From: JAGFIY01 sp964499285 | GTDB taxonomy: Bacteria > Bacteroidota > Ignavibacteria > Ignavibacteriales > Melioribacteraceae | Assembly (NCBI GenBank): GCA_964499285.1 | Contig: CAZCLA010000006.1 | Location: 1-64,000, forward strand | Reading direction: 5' to 3' | DNA: 64,000 nt | Shown: positions 42,656-51,191 of the stretch, in pieces | Numbering within the stretch: the first letter of the stretch is position 1 | How the letters are laid out: each line of letters starts with the position of its first letter | Position numbers and translations under genes: made by a program | Notes under the pieces: model-generated | What the model saw: the letters and a program-made list of their open reading frames with translations, nothing else | What the model was told of the DNA's origin: nothing | Databases searched by the model: none

Positions 42656-43657
42656 ATGGTAACTTTTCCGTTGCCCAGAATTGATAAGGATCCAAAACTT
42701 AAAAATTTTCTTCTTCCGTATTGCAGATTAAAACCGGGAGGAATTTGGGAAGATCCTTTGAATAAACATAAAGTCGGCTGTTTAGATGCCTCCAAAGGAA
42801 GGAAAATTACTTCACTCTTTAATTCCGAAAAAGCCGTGCTAGCAGTTCATGATCCGCCCTATAATATTGTCGCATTTCAATTGATGGACGTAAAAGAATT
42901 TATTAATTGGAGCAGAAAGTGGATTTCTATAAGCGAAAAAAATATGAGCGAAGATTCATCTCTCTACATTTGGCTTGGAGCTGATCATCGTAATCATCTT
43001 ATGCCGTTCCCGGAATTTTTAATTATGATGAGAAAAACGGGTTTTAACTCAAAGAGCTTTATCACCATGCGTAATCAACGCGGCTACGGTACTCAGAAAA
43101 ATTGGATGTCCGTTAGGCAGGAACTACTCTATTACACAAAAGGCGAGCCGGTTTTCAATATTGAACATGTTTATACAGATATTCCCAAAGTTCTAAAAGG
43201 ATATTACAAGGAGATCAATGGGAAGATGACTGAAAATCTTGAAAGAAGTAAATCCAAATTTATCAGAGCAGGAAATGTCTGGTTGGATATACAGCAGGTT
43301 TTCCATCTTATGGAAGAAAACGTCAATGGATGTTATGCTCAGAAACCGTTGAAGGCAGTTGAAAGGATAATTAGCGTATCAAGCAGTCAGGGTGATTTGG
43401 TAACCGATTTTTTCTCACATGCCGGAACAACACTATTGGCTGCAGATAAACTAAATAGAAGATGTTTTACTGTTGATATAGACCCGATTTATTGTGAAAT
43501 TGCAATTAGAAGATTGGAACGTTTTCGTTTAAGAAAGATGACCGGATGGCAGAATTCAAATCCTTTTGCTATGGAAATCATTGACAACAGTGAGTTGAAG
43601 CAATATCTTAAAGAAGAATATAACATTGATGTACCACTAAAATTGAACGATGAATAA
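42656..43657 (+). CDS. Orphan beta-type DNA methyltransferase
   Basis: A 333-residue S-adenosylmethionine-dependent DNA methyltransferase. The catalytic motif D-P-P-Y is at residues 66-69 and the cofactor motif (D-F-F-S-H-A-G-T-T) near 255, the order of the beta group, which makes N6-adenine or N4-cytosine. The recognition sequence cannot be read. No restriction gene or specificity subunit is beside it, and it sits between ymdB and folD at 3 and 0 bases distance, suggesting a stable chromosomal role. It may be a regulatory or solitary methylase. Confidence 0.88.
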   Translation: MVTFPLPRIDKDPKLKNFLLPYCRLKPGGIWEDPLNKHKVGCLDASKGRKITSLFNSEKAVLAVHDPPYNIVAFQLMDVKEFINWSRKWISISEKNMSEDSSLYIWLGADHRNHLMPFPEFLIMMRKTGFNSKSFITMRNQRGYGTQKNWMSVRQELLYYTKGEPVFNIEHVYTDIPKVLKGYYKEINGKMTENLERSKSKFIRAGNVWLDIQQVFHLMEENVNGCYAQKPLKAVERIISVSSSQGDLVTDFFSHAGTTLLAADKLNRRCFTVDIDPIYCEIAIRRLERFRLRKMTGWQNSNPFAMEIIDNSELKQYLKEEYNIDVPLKLNDE

Positions 43658-44542
43658 ATGACACTGATTGATGGAAAAAAAACAGCCTTCGAAATTAGAG
43701 AAGAATTAAAGAAAGAAATCGATTCTCTTCAAAAAGACGGAAGAAAACTTCCCGGACTTGTCACAATTCTCGTGGGGGAAGATCCTGCCTCCGGAATGTA
43801 CGTTCGATCAAAAAACAAAGCTTGTTCGGAAATCGGCATTATTTCCAAAATTGAAAAGCTGGACGAAAATACTTCTGAGGAAGAATTGCTGAGCATAGTA
43901 AGTTCTTACAATCAAAATGCAGAAATTCATGGAATTCTTGTTCAACTTCCTCTCCCAAAGCACATAGATGAAGATCGAATTTTACAAAGTATTAATCCAG
44001 AAAAAGATGTTGACGGGTTCCATCCAATAAGTGTCGGTAATATGGTGATAGGAAACGAGACACTTTATCCATGCACACCTTACGGTATAATAGAATTGTT
44101 GAAAAGATATCAAATTGAAACAAAAGGTAAACATGCTGTTGTCGTTGGGCGAAGTAATATTGTTGGAAAACCAATCGCAAATATGCTGGTTCAAAAAAAG
44201 GACGGAGCAAATGCTATCGTGACTGTATGTCATTCTGCCGCTGAAGATTTATCTGTTTTCACCAAAACAGCGGATATTTTAATTGCGGCAATAGGTCGTG
44301 CAAATTTCATAAAAAGCGATATGGTAAAAGATGGAGTTGTAGTTATTGATGTAGGCATTAACCGCGTTGAAGATTCGTCAATCCCTAAAGGTTATAAAGT
44401 TGTTGGTGATGTTGACTTCGACGAAGTTTCCAAGAAGGCGTCATTTATAACCCCTGTGCCGGGCGGAGTTGGTCCAATGACGATTGCAATGCTACTTAAA
44501 AATACCTATGAAGCTTATAAAAGAATTGAAAAATTAGATTAG
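43658..44542 (+). CDS. folD: Methylenetetrahydrofolate dehydrogenase/cyclohydrolase FolD
   Basis: A 294-residue bifunctional enzyme converting 5,10-methylene- to 10-formyl-tetrahydrofolate. Features are Y-V-R-S-K-N-K-A with the catalytic lysine, [27 protein letters not shown] and [11 protein letters not shown]. Everything matches the family. It directly follows the methyltransferase stop. One-carbon supply and DNA methylation in a row is suggestive but not proof of a link. Confidence 0.97.
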   Translation: MTLIDGKKTAFEIREELKKEIDSLQKDGRKLPGLVTILVGEDPASGMYVRSKNKACSEIGIISKIEKLDENTSEEELLSIVSSYNQNAEIHGILVQLPLPKHIDEDRILQSINPEKDVDGFHPISVGNMVIGNETLYPCTPYGIIELLKRYQIETKGKHAVVVGRSNIVGKPIANMLVQKKDGANAIVTVCHSAAEDLSVFTKTADILIAAIGRANFIKSDMVKDGVVVIDVGINRVEDSSIPKGYKVVGDVDFDEVSKKASFITPVPGGVGPMTIAMLLKNTYEAYKRIEKLD

Positions 44543-44549
44543 GTTCATC

Positions 44550-45419
44550 ATGAACTCGACATCAATTGACAAAATAGTTAATCAAGTTTTTACCGAGAAA
44601 GCACTTCACGAATTTTACAAATTGAGCAATACTTGCAATGGGTGGGAAAGAAACGTTGTTGATCAGCCGGAAGCTGTTTCAAATATTATCAATAACGGTG
44701 CGGATAGAATTGCAGCAGGTTTGGGAGTCGGCGAGGAACTTTCAGATATCGGGCTTGCCCGAATGATCGATCACACTTTACTTAAACCCGAAGCTACGGA
44801 GAACGAGGTAAGAAAGCTATGTGAAGAAGCGAAGGAATTCACATTTGCATCTGTTTGTATAAATCCTTCGTTTGTTCCGCTTTGTTCCGAATTGCTCCGG
44901 AATACAAAAGTAAAAGTCTGTACCGTTATTGGGTTCCCACTGGGTACAACAACAACAGAAGTAAAAAGAATTGAAACCGAACAAGCGATTAACAACGGAG
45001 CACAGGAAGTCGATATGGTTATTAATGTCGGTCAGCTAAAAAGCGGAAATCTTGATTATATTTTTAACGACATAAACCAAGTTGTGCTTGCGGCAAAACG
45101 AAAAAATGCAGTTTGCAAAGTGATTATAGAAACTGCTTTATTGACGGATGAAGAAAAAGTAAAAGCATGCTACATTGCCAAAGAAGCAAAAGCTGATTTT
45201 GTGAAAACATCCACTGGATTCAGCAAAGGTGGAGCAACTGCCGGTGACGTTGCTTTGATGCGTTATGTTGTCGGCAGTTCAGTGGGAGTTAAAGCCTCGG
45301 GTGGGGTAAGAACGAAGGAAGATGCTGAAATGATGATTAAAAGCGGTGCCGATAGAATCGGAGCAAGTGCCAGTGTAAAAATTGTTTCGGGAGGAAAAGC
45401 GGACGGTTCCGGTTACTGA
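44550..45419 (+). CDS. deoC: Deoxyribose-phosphate aldolase, long form with N-terminal extension
   Basis: A 289-residue aldolase that splits 2-deoxyribose-5-phosphate. The core from about residue 68 ([10 protein letters not shown]) has E-V-D-M-V-I-N, the Schiff-base lysine in D-F-V-K-T-S-T-G-F, and the second lysine in G-V-K-A-S-G-G. The first about 65 residues are absent from short DeoC proteins. Residues 5-14 ([10 protein letters not shown]) form an amphipathic helix in the style of BMC encapsulation peptides, followed by a cysteine-containing linker and G-A-D-R-I-A-A-G-L. Combined with BMC shell genes at 32756, it is a cargo candidate; this is inference. Confidence 0.93.
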   Translation: MNSTSIDKIVNQVFTEKALHEFYKLSNTCNGWERNVVDQPEAVSNIINNGADRIAAGLGVGEELSDIGLARMIDHTLLKPEATENEVRKLCEEAKEFTFASVCINPSFVPLCSELLRNTKVKVCTVIGFPLGTTTTEVKRIETEQAINNGAQEVDMVINVGQLKSGNLDYIFNDINQVVLAAKRKNAVCKVIIETALLTDEEKVKACYIAKEAKADFVKTSTGFSKGGATAGDVALMRYVVGSSVGVKASGGVRTKEDAEMMIKSGADRIGASASVKIVSGGKADGSGY

Positions 45420-45652
45420 TGATTATCGATCTGATTGTAAAAAAAGAGGACGACGGATTTACTGCATACGTTCCATCGCTGAAGGGTTGTGACTCATGGG
45501 CGCACAGCGAGGATGATGCTCTAATTAAAGCATTGGAACTAGCTGCATATTATTTAAGCATAGATGATCCTTCCGAACTGAAAATCGACAAAGCACGTGT
45601 TCAGCAAAATAAATCAATTTATAAATTGATCTTCGACAAAAAACCGTATTGA
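45419..45652 (+). CDS. HicB-like small protein without partner toxin
   Basis: A 77-residue HicB-type partial RNase H fold: D-G-F-T-A-Y-V-P-S-L-K-G-C-D-S-W-A-H-S, then E-D-D-A-L-I-K-A-L-E-L-A and a C-terminal basic strand. Typical HicB antitoxins pair with a HicA toxin of about 60-80 residues; none is adjacent, and there is no DNA-binding tail. The start overlaps the deoC stop (TGATG), and the next gene starts within its stop. It may have been retained for another regulatory role. Confidence 0.75.
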   Translation: MIIDLIVKKEDDGFTAYVPSLKGCDSWAHSEDDALIKALELAAYYLSIDDPSELKIDKARVQQNKSIYKLIFDKKPY

Positions 45653-46239
45653 GAAAATTTAAAACTGTAAAAAGAATTTCAAAAATCGAAAATGTACTTC
45701 GCTCCCGGCAGCATTCGCTGCACGTTGTTCTGGAAAATATTCACGATCCCCATAATGTGAGCGCAATTTATAGAAGCTGCGATGCGGTTGGAATTCCTAA
45801 AGTATCTCTTGTTTATAATATCGAAAAATTCCCAAAACTTAACAGAACAAGTTCGGCTTCAGCACGCAAGTGGGTTTCTTCACAGCGATATAAAGATATT
45901 AAAACTTGCTATGAGGAACTTAGAGCAAAAGGGTTCAAAATTTACGCTAGTCTTTTGGATGAAAGGGCAAAAAATTTGTATGATATCGATTTCACGGAGA
46001 AATCGGCAGTTGTACTCGGCAATGAAAGCAGAGGAGTTTCCGAATATGCCGCTGATCTTGCCGATGAAACATTTTATATTCCTATGTACGGAATGATCCA
46101 GAGCTTAAATGTTTCCGTTGCAAATGCAGTAACGCTTTACGAAGCACTTAGACAGAGAGCGGCTAAAGGTTTTTACGATGATTGTGAAATTGACGAAATC
46201 GAATTGCAGACAATGATTGACGAATGGTGCAGTAAATGA
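45649..46239 (+). CDS. TrmH-like SPOUT RNA 2'-O-methyltransferase
   Basis: A 196-residue SPOUT methyltransferase. Motif 1 is N-I-H-D-P-H-N-V-S-A-I-Y-R-S-C-D-A-V-G-I, motif 2 V-V-L-G-N-E-S-R-G-V-S and motif 3 I-P-M-Y-G-M-I-Q-S-L-N-V-S-V-A-N-A, which forms the trefoil knot and binds S-adenosylmethionine. The closest form is tRNA (Gm18) methyltransferase TrmH; an rRNA target is possible. The start is TTG 45649, overlapping the previous stop (TTGA). The aroA start overlaps its stop. Confidence 0.88.
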   Translation: MRKFKTVKRISKIENVLRSRQHSLHVVLENIHDPHNVSAIYRSCDAVGIPKVSLVYNIEKFPKLNRTSSASARKWVSSQRYKDIKTCYEELRAKGFKIYASLLDERAKNLYDIDFTEKSAVVLGNESRGVSEYAADLADETFYIPMYGMIQSLNVSVANAVTLYEALRQRAAKGFYDDCEIDEIELQTMIDEWCSK

Positions 46240-47519
46240 TTCAAAGATTTAATAAAGTTAAAAAGATTATTGGCGGATTAAAACTGGCTGGCGATAAATC
46301 GATTTCGCACAGAGCGGTGATGTTTGCTTCACTGGCTGATGGATATTCAGAAATCAGAAATTGCCTCCTCTCGGAAGATGTTATTTCTACAATCAATGTG
46401 TTAAGAAAACTAGGTTGTAATATCGAAGTAATGGATCAAACACTTAGAATTTTGGGAAAAGGATTTTTAGGATTAGAAAAACCAGTTGATTCATTGTACA
46501 TGGGAAATTCCGGCACTACAGCTCGTTTGATGAGCGGTATTTTAGCAGCTCAAAAATTTGAATCACTTCTCACCGGAGACGATTCTCTTTCGAAAAGACC
46601 GATGAACCGGATAATCGAACCACTTAAATTGATGGGAGCAGACATCACTGGAAGCAGAGAAAGAACACTTCCGCTGCTTATTCGACAATCTGAAAAATTA
46701 AATGCTATTCAATACCAAATGCCCGTTGCGAGTGCACAGGTAAAAAGTTCGGTTTTGCTATTAGGACTTCATCTAGATGATACAACTGAAGTTATCGAAA
46801 CGATACCGACACGAAATCACACTGAAAACATGTTAGATTTAGAAGTTGTTAATCTTGATCAAAAAAAAGTGATTCGTGTTTCCAAAAGAAATTATCCCAA
46901 ACCGTTTATCTTAGATGTGCCTTCCGATATTTCAACCGCAGCTTTTTTTATTGTACTTGGTCTTTTATCCGAAGACAGCGAGATTACACTTTACAATGTT
47001 CTGCTTAATGAAACGCGAACAGGTATTCTTCAAATCTTAAAGGAGATGGGAGGAGACATATCTCTTTGCAACATTGAAAAATTGCATGGAGAAAAAAGAG
47101 GAGATTTAATAATCAGGTCAAGTAACTTGAAAAACATAAAAATTGACAAAAAAATAATTCCTAACATTATTGATGAAATACCAATCCTAGCAGCCGCCGG
47201 ATTATTTGCCGATGGAGAATTCGAAATAAAAAATGCTGAAGAACTTAGATATAAAGAATCGGATAGAATCAAAAGCATTTGTGCAAATCTTAGGAATAAC
47301 GGTATTAGGGTAACGGAATTTGAAGATGGTTTCAAGATTGAAGAAAGCAAAATTCCTTCCACTGGAATATTTGAAAGTTTCGGCGATCACAGAATTGCTA
47401 TGACTTTTTCAATAATCTCAATGCTGTTAAAAGACGGCGGAGAGATCAACGGCTTCGAGTGCTGCGCCGTATCAAATCCTCATTTTGTGGAACAAATAAA
47501 TACAATAGTCGAATTTTAA
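46236..47519 (+). CDS. aroA: 3-phosphoshikimate 1-carboxyvinyltransferase (EPSP synthase)
   Basis: A 427-residue shikimate-pathway enzyme joining phosphoenolpyruvate to shikimate-3-phosphate. The family marks are A-G-D-K-S-I-S-H-R-A-V-M, G-N-S-G-T-T-A-R-L-M-S-G, D-S-L-S-K-R-P-M, and late R-x-K-E-S-D-R and D-H-R-I-A-M. All are present. It overlaps the TrmH gene by 4 bases (ATGA). Its stop abuts the bshC stop on the other strand with no bases between and no visible terminator. Confidence 0.97.
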   Translation: MIQRFNKVKKIIGGLKLAGDKSISHRAVMFASLADGYSEIRNCLLSEDVISTINVLRKLGCNIEVMDQTLRILGKGFLGLEKPVDSLYMGNSGTTARLMSGILAAQKFESLLTGDDSLSKRPMNRIIEPLKLMGADITGSRERTLPLLIRQSEKLNAIQYQMPVASAQVKSSVLLLGLHLDDTTEVIETIPTRNHTENMLDLEVVNLDQKKVIRVSKRNYPKPFILDVPSDISTAAFFIVLGLLSEDSEITLYNVLLNETRTGILQILKEMGGDISLCNIEKLHGEKRGDLIIRSSNLKNIKIDKKIIPNIIDEIPILAAAGLFADGEFEIKNAEELRYKESDRIKSICANLRNNGIRVTEFEDGFKIEESKIPSTGIFESFGDHRIAMTFSIISMLLKDGGEINGFECCAVSNPHFVEQINTIVEF

Positions 47520-49145
47520 CTACAACTCAATTATCTGATGTTCAAATTTATTTATTGTGATTTGATTGTAAACCCATTTCACAAAATCCAATCCGTATTT
47601 ATTTGTGAAATAAACAAAATTGAACTCTCTTTCTTGAAGCTTCTCGTTTGGGTAAATTATTGACCTTACACTATTCAACTGATTCAAAAGTGTATCGTAT
47701 TTTCTTTCGCGCGCTTTTGAAATTTTATCCTCAAGAAGATCAAGTGTATGCATTATTTTTTGTAATGACTTTTCAACAGAATCTTTTAGTGTTGGATCTA
47801 TCTCTATTATATTAGTCTGAGCAGATTCAACCTTTCCTGAAACTTCATCCTTCAATTCAGCAATAAAATGCTCAATGTTGAAGTCTGCATTTTTGTTCAC
47901 CAACATGGAAGTCAAAGATTTTTGTTCCCAATACAATTGCTCTATATTCAAACCAAGCTTTTCCAATTTTTTATTTACATTACTTTCCAAGATTGTTGCA
48001 GATGAACGTGGGTAAATAATGGGTGCTTCAACATCAAAAAAATTGTATAACGGAAGCGCTTGAGCAAAGTAGCATATTTCTGATGGACCAGCAACGTAAC
48101 ATCCTGTCGAGAAAAGATAATCTTGGCAAATCGGTCTTAACAGAACATTTGGACTAAAAAGTTCCGGTTCATTTTCAATGTTATCTAATAACTCTCGTTT
48201 TGTGATGTGTTTTCGTTTGTCTTTTAATCGAAATTCCTCTTCACCCGCGGGTTCGATCAAATGACGATTACCGTTTTCAAGCATAAACAAATTAATCGGT
48301 TTCACTTTAACCTGTGCATGATAAACATCGTCAAGTTCAGCGCTAAGCTCAACTGATTTCTGAGCGTGATGTTTGTAATTAATAATCTCGTTTCTGAATA
48401 TTGGTTTTAGAATTTCTTTAACAGCTTTTTCAGTCGGATTAAAAATTACCAATCCAAACTCATCAAAGAAGTGGAAAAACAGTTTTCTGAAAGATGAACT
48501 TATTGTTTCTTTTTCTTCATAACAGCGCGAAATGATTTTAAAAAGTTCATCTGTAAATTCTGTTTCAAGTATATTTTCTCTCAGCTTTCCTTTAATAATT
48601 TCAATTTCATCTTCGAGTTTTATATCTGCCGTGCTTGGACTGTTTCCTTCATTATCACTTTCTTCATAACCGAATTCTCTTAAAGTGTTGGTCTTATCCG
48701 GCAGTTTAATTGAGGAAATTTCCTTGAAATCATGATCATCTCCCTCCATCCAGAAAACCGGCACAAAATTATATTCATCAAATTTTTCTTTCAGTGAATT
48801 TGCAAGTTTTATAACTGTTAGAGTTTTATAGAAGGTGTAAAGAGGACCTCCTAAAATTCCCAATTGCTGTCCCGTTACGATCGCAATTGTTTTAGGATGT
48901 GCAAGCAACTCGATATTGTGATGGGTTAGTTTTCCAATTTTGTAGCTGGTATATTGCTCCTTTATTATTTCGCTTAATAACTTTCGATGTGGTTTAGTGA
49001 TTGAAGTTATTTTTATAAAATGACCTAAATAATCATCAAAGTTCCTAAAATTTTTATCATAGAATTTTTTAACATTGTCAAACTCATAAATATAGTCCAA
49101 AAATAAATTTTGCTGTCCCGGAAGATCCGAATAATTTATATACAT
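47520..49145 (-). CDS. bshC: Bacillithiol biosynthesis cysteine-adding enzyme BshC
   Basis: A 541-residue enzyme that adds cysteine to glucosaminyl-malate, the last step of bacillithiol synthesis. Signatures are T-G-Q-Q-L-G-I-L-G-G-P-L-Y-T near residue 92, V-P-V-F-W-M-E-G-D-D-H-D, and the C-terminal coiled coil typical of BshC. ATG 49145 is chosen because AGAGGAG precedes it and the protein then begins M-Y-I-N-Y-S-D-L-P; the longer frame adds 21 residues without support. Bacillithiol explains thiol use by the peroxiredoxin at 10921. Monocistronic on the minus strand. Confidence 0.95.
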   Translation of the reverse strand: MYINYSDLPGQQNLFLDYIYEFDNVKKFYDKNFRNFDDYLGHFIKITSITKPHRKLLSEIIKEQYTSYKIGKLTHHNIELLAHPKTIAIVTGQQLGILGGPLYTFYKTLTVIKLANSLKEKFDEYNFVPVFWMEGDDHDFKEISSIKLPDKTNTLREFGYEESDNEGNSPSTADIKLEDEIEIIKGKLRENILETEFTDELFKIISRCYEEKETISSSFRKLFFHFFDEFGLVIFNPTEKAVKEILKPIFRNEIINYKHHAQKSVELSAELDDVYHAQVKVKPINLFMLENGNRHLIEPAGEEEFRLKDKRKHITKRELLDNIENEPELFSPNVLLRPICQDYLFSTGCYVAGPSEICYFAQALPLYNFFDVEAPIIYPRSSATILESNVNKKLEKLGLNIEQLYWEQKSLTSMLVNKNADFNIEHFIAELKDEVSGKVESAQTNIIEIDPTLKDSVEKSLQKIMHTLDLLEDKISKARERKYDTLLNQLNSVRSIIYPNEKLQEREFNFVYFTNKYGLDFVKWVYNQITINKFEHQIIEL

Positions 49146-49268
49146 TTTCTCCTCTTTTATTAACAAACAAAAATAATAATAAGCATGATGGTATTGAAAT
49201 TTGATCATACATTACAGAATGTCGAAAAAAAAGAGTATTTTGAGCATCAATTTTAAAATACAATCAAC

Positions 49269-50135
49269 TTGATATACAGAATATTCTTTTTCTTAATTAT
49301 TGCTGTAACTGTTTCGGCGCAAACAGATAAAACGAACAAGTTTGAAATCTTGCCGGACGGATTACATTTTCTTCCATTAAAAGCATACTTTCAGGAAGCA
49401 AGAATCGGTGTTTTATATTATCCAGATAACGGTAATTTAAAAGTTGATGTAGGTAATAACATCGATATTATTTATTTCAGTCTTTTCGGCGAAAGGAACC
49501 GATTTACCATAGGGATTGAATTCATGGCTTATGCCTGGTCGAGCAGTTTTCAAGGAAACCGTCTGCAAATTGATGCGGTAGACGGATTTTTCGGAGGCAA
49601 CCTTTCTTACTCTTATAATTTTGATAACAGCCGCTTCATTTCACGTTTTAGATTTATCCACAACAGCGCACATCTTGTTGACGGCAGATATGATAAGGAA
49701 AAAGATGAGTGGATTGAAAACTACAAACCTATTCCTTATACACGAGATTTTGCAGAATTAACGGTTGGGCATCAATTTTATCCTTCATTTGGTTCAGTGA
49801 GATTTTACGGAGCAGTCACTTACTCTACTTTGGTTAGGCCGGATGAACTTCAAAGAGCAGGCGCATTCACTGGTTTAGAAATATCGTTTAAAGATATCGT
49901 AGGGAAAATTTTTGAGAAAGATTCAAACATTTTTCTTGCCATGCAGTTCTCTGCTTTTGGGAACCCAAATCATACGATGGACACTCACCTGATGTCTGGA
50001 ATAAAAATAGGTGATTGGGATTCGAAAGGCGTTGTATTTTATCTTTCCTACTATAAAGGTCATCATGTTTTCAGCGAATTCTATACGCAGTTTCAAGAGA
50101 AGTTTGGGATTGGATTCTTAGTCGATTTTATTTGA
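49269..50135 (+). CDS. DUF1207-like outer-membrane protein (copy 1)
   Basis: A 288-residue exported beta-rich protein. The signal peptide ends V-S-A-Q. The pattern L-P-L-K-A-Y-F-Q-E-A-R, V-D-V-G-N-N-I-D, F-G-G-N-L-S-Y, R-F-I-H-N-S-A-H-L-V-D-G and the final G-I-G-F-L-V-D-F-I match DUF1207. It reads TTG 49269 as start since no ATG is nearby. A second related protein begins at 55029, at the far end of the same operon-like block. Role unknown; likely an outer-membrane barrel. Confidence 0.65.
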   Translation: MIYRIFFFLIIAVTVSAQTDKTNKFEILPDGLHFLPLKAYFQEARIGVLYYPDNGNLKVDVGNNIDIIYFSLFGERNRFTIGIEFMAYAWSSSFQGNRLQIDAVDGFFGGNLSYSYNFDNSRFISRFRFIHNSAHLVDGRYDKEKDEWIENYKPIPYTRDFAELTVGHQFYPSFGSVRFYGAVTYSTLVRPDELQRAGAFTGLEISFKDIVGKIFEKDSNIFLAMQFSAFGNPNHTMDTHLMSGIKIGDWDSKGVVFYLSYYKGHHVFSEFYTQFQEKFGIGFLVDFI

Positions 50136-50221
50136 GTCAAAATTTTTTCGATTATTTGTTCTTCAGAAAGAGTTGACATTCCGGGAATACTTATATTTAA
50201 TTCTTAATTTTCGATCTATAA

Positions 50222-51190
50222 ATGCATGAGAACAATATAAATAATGCTGCTTATCCCAAATCTAAAAAGCTGTGGCTTACCGCATTTAAAATCACTATCT
50301 CAATCCTATTTATAATCTTCTTAATTAAATATGTCGATTATGAAAAAGCCTTATCGCTTCTTACCAGAGCAAACATCTTATTTGTTCTCATTGCCATCAG
50401 TCTGATGGCACCAAATATTTTTTATCAGTTTAAGAAATGGGAATTGTTGGTAAACAATTTATTAGAGGAAAAAAACAAGAAGAAAATTTTAATTTCATTG
50501 TTTCATGGGTTCGCTGCAGGCATTACGACACCTGTTAGGTCAGGAGAATATTTTGGACGAGCTGTTATATTCAAGGAAAAAACAATAAGCCAAATTGTAA
50601 TAGCGACAGCTATCGAAAAATTTATGATGATGATTCTTGTAATTTTTATCGGCTCAATTACTTCGTTGTTATACTTGATAAAGATCGGTACAGCCTCCCA
50701 CATCATAATTATTTTTGCTGCACTGTTGCTTCTGCTTTTTTTAATCTTTTTTCTCATTTTAAATTCATCTGGATCGTGGCGGAAGATTATCCCTAAGAGC
50801 GCGAGAAAATTTAAGTTCGTTGAAAAAATTATTGAGAAACTTCGATTTCTTAACAATGTGGATAGGCAATTGATTAAAAAGTTAGGAATCTTTACCATGG
50901 CGGCATATTCAGTATATATTTTTCAGTTCGGACTTCTTCTGATTGCGTTTTCAAGTGAAGGAAATCTGATAAATGCAGTTTGGTGTGGTTCATTAGTTAT
51001 GTTTGCCAAAACTATTATTCCGGCAATTGGTTTTGGGGATTTGGGGATAAGAGAAGGTGCCGCAGTTCTTCTTTCCCCGGCTCTTGGTTTTACTGAAGCA
51101 GCTGCATTGAATGCTGCACTAGGATTGTTTTTTATAAATCTATTTTTTCCTTCAGTTATCGGATTTATTTTATCATTTAGAAAATATTAA
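50222..51190 (+). CDS. Flippase-like membrane protein (LPG-synthase TM family)
   Basis: A 322-residue polytopic protein with about eight transmembrane segments. The block G-F-A-A-G-I-T-T-P-V-R-S-G-E-Y-F-G-R and the late G-F-G-D-L-G-I-R-E-G-A-A are typical of the lysylphosphatidylglycerol-synthase transmembrane/AglD family, whose members often move lipid-linked sugars. There is no synthase domain. It sits ahead of two glycosyltransferases and a deacetylase. ATG 50222 lies 84 bases after the DUF1207 stop. Confidence 0.82.
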   Translation: MHENNINNAAYPKSKKLWLTAFKITISILFIIFLIKYVDYEKALSLLTRANILFVLIAISLMAPNIFYQFKKWELLVNNLLEEKNKKKILISLFHGFAAGITTPVRSGEYFGRAVIFKEKTISQIVIATAIEKFMMMILVIFIGSITSLLYLIKIGTASHIIIIFAALLLLLFLIFFLILNSSGSWRKIIPKSARKFKFVEKIIEKLRFLNNVDRQLIKKLGIFTMAAYSVYIFQFGLLLIAFSSEGNLINAVWCGSLVMFAKTIIPAIGFGDLGIREGAAVLLSPALGFTEAAALNAALGLFFINLFFPSVIGFILSFRKY

Positions 51191-51191
51191 C

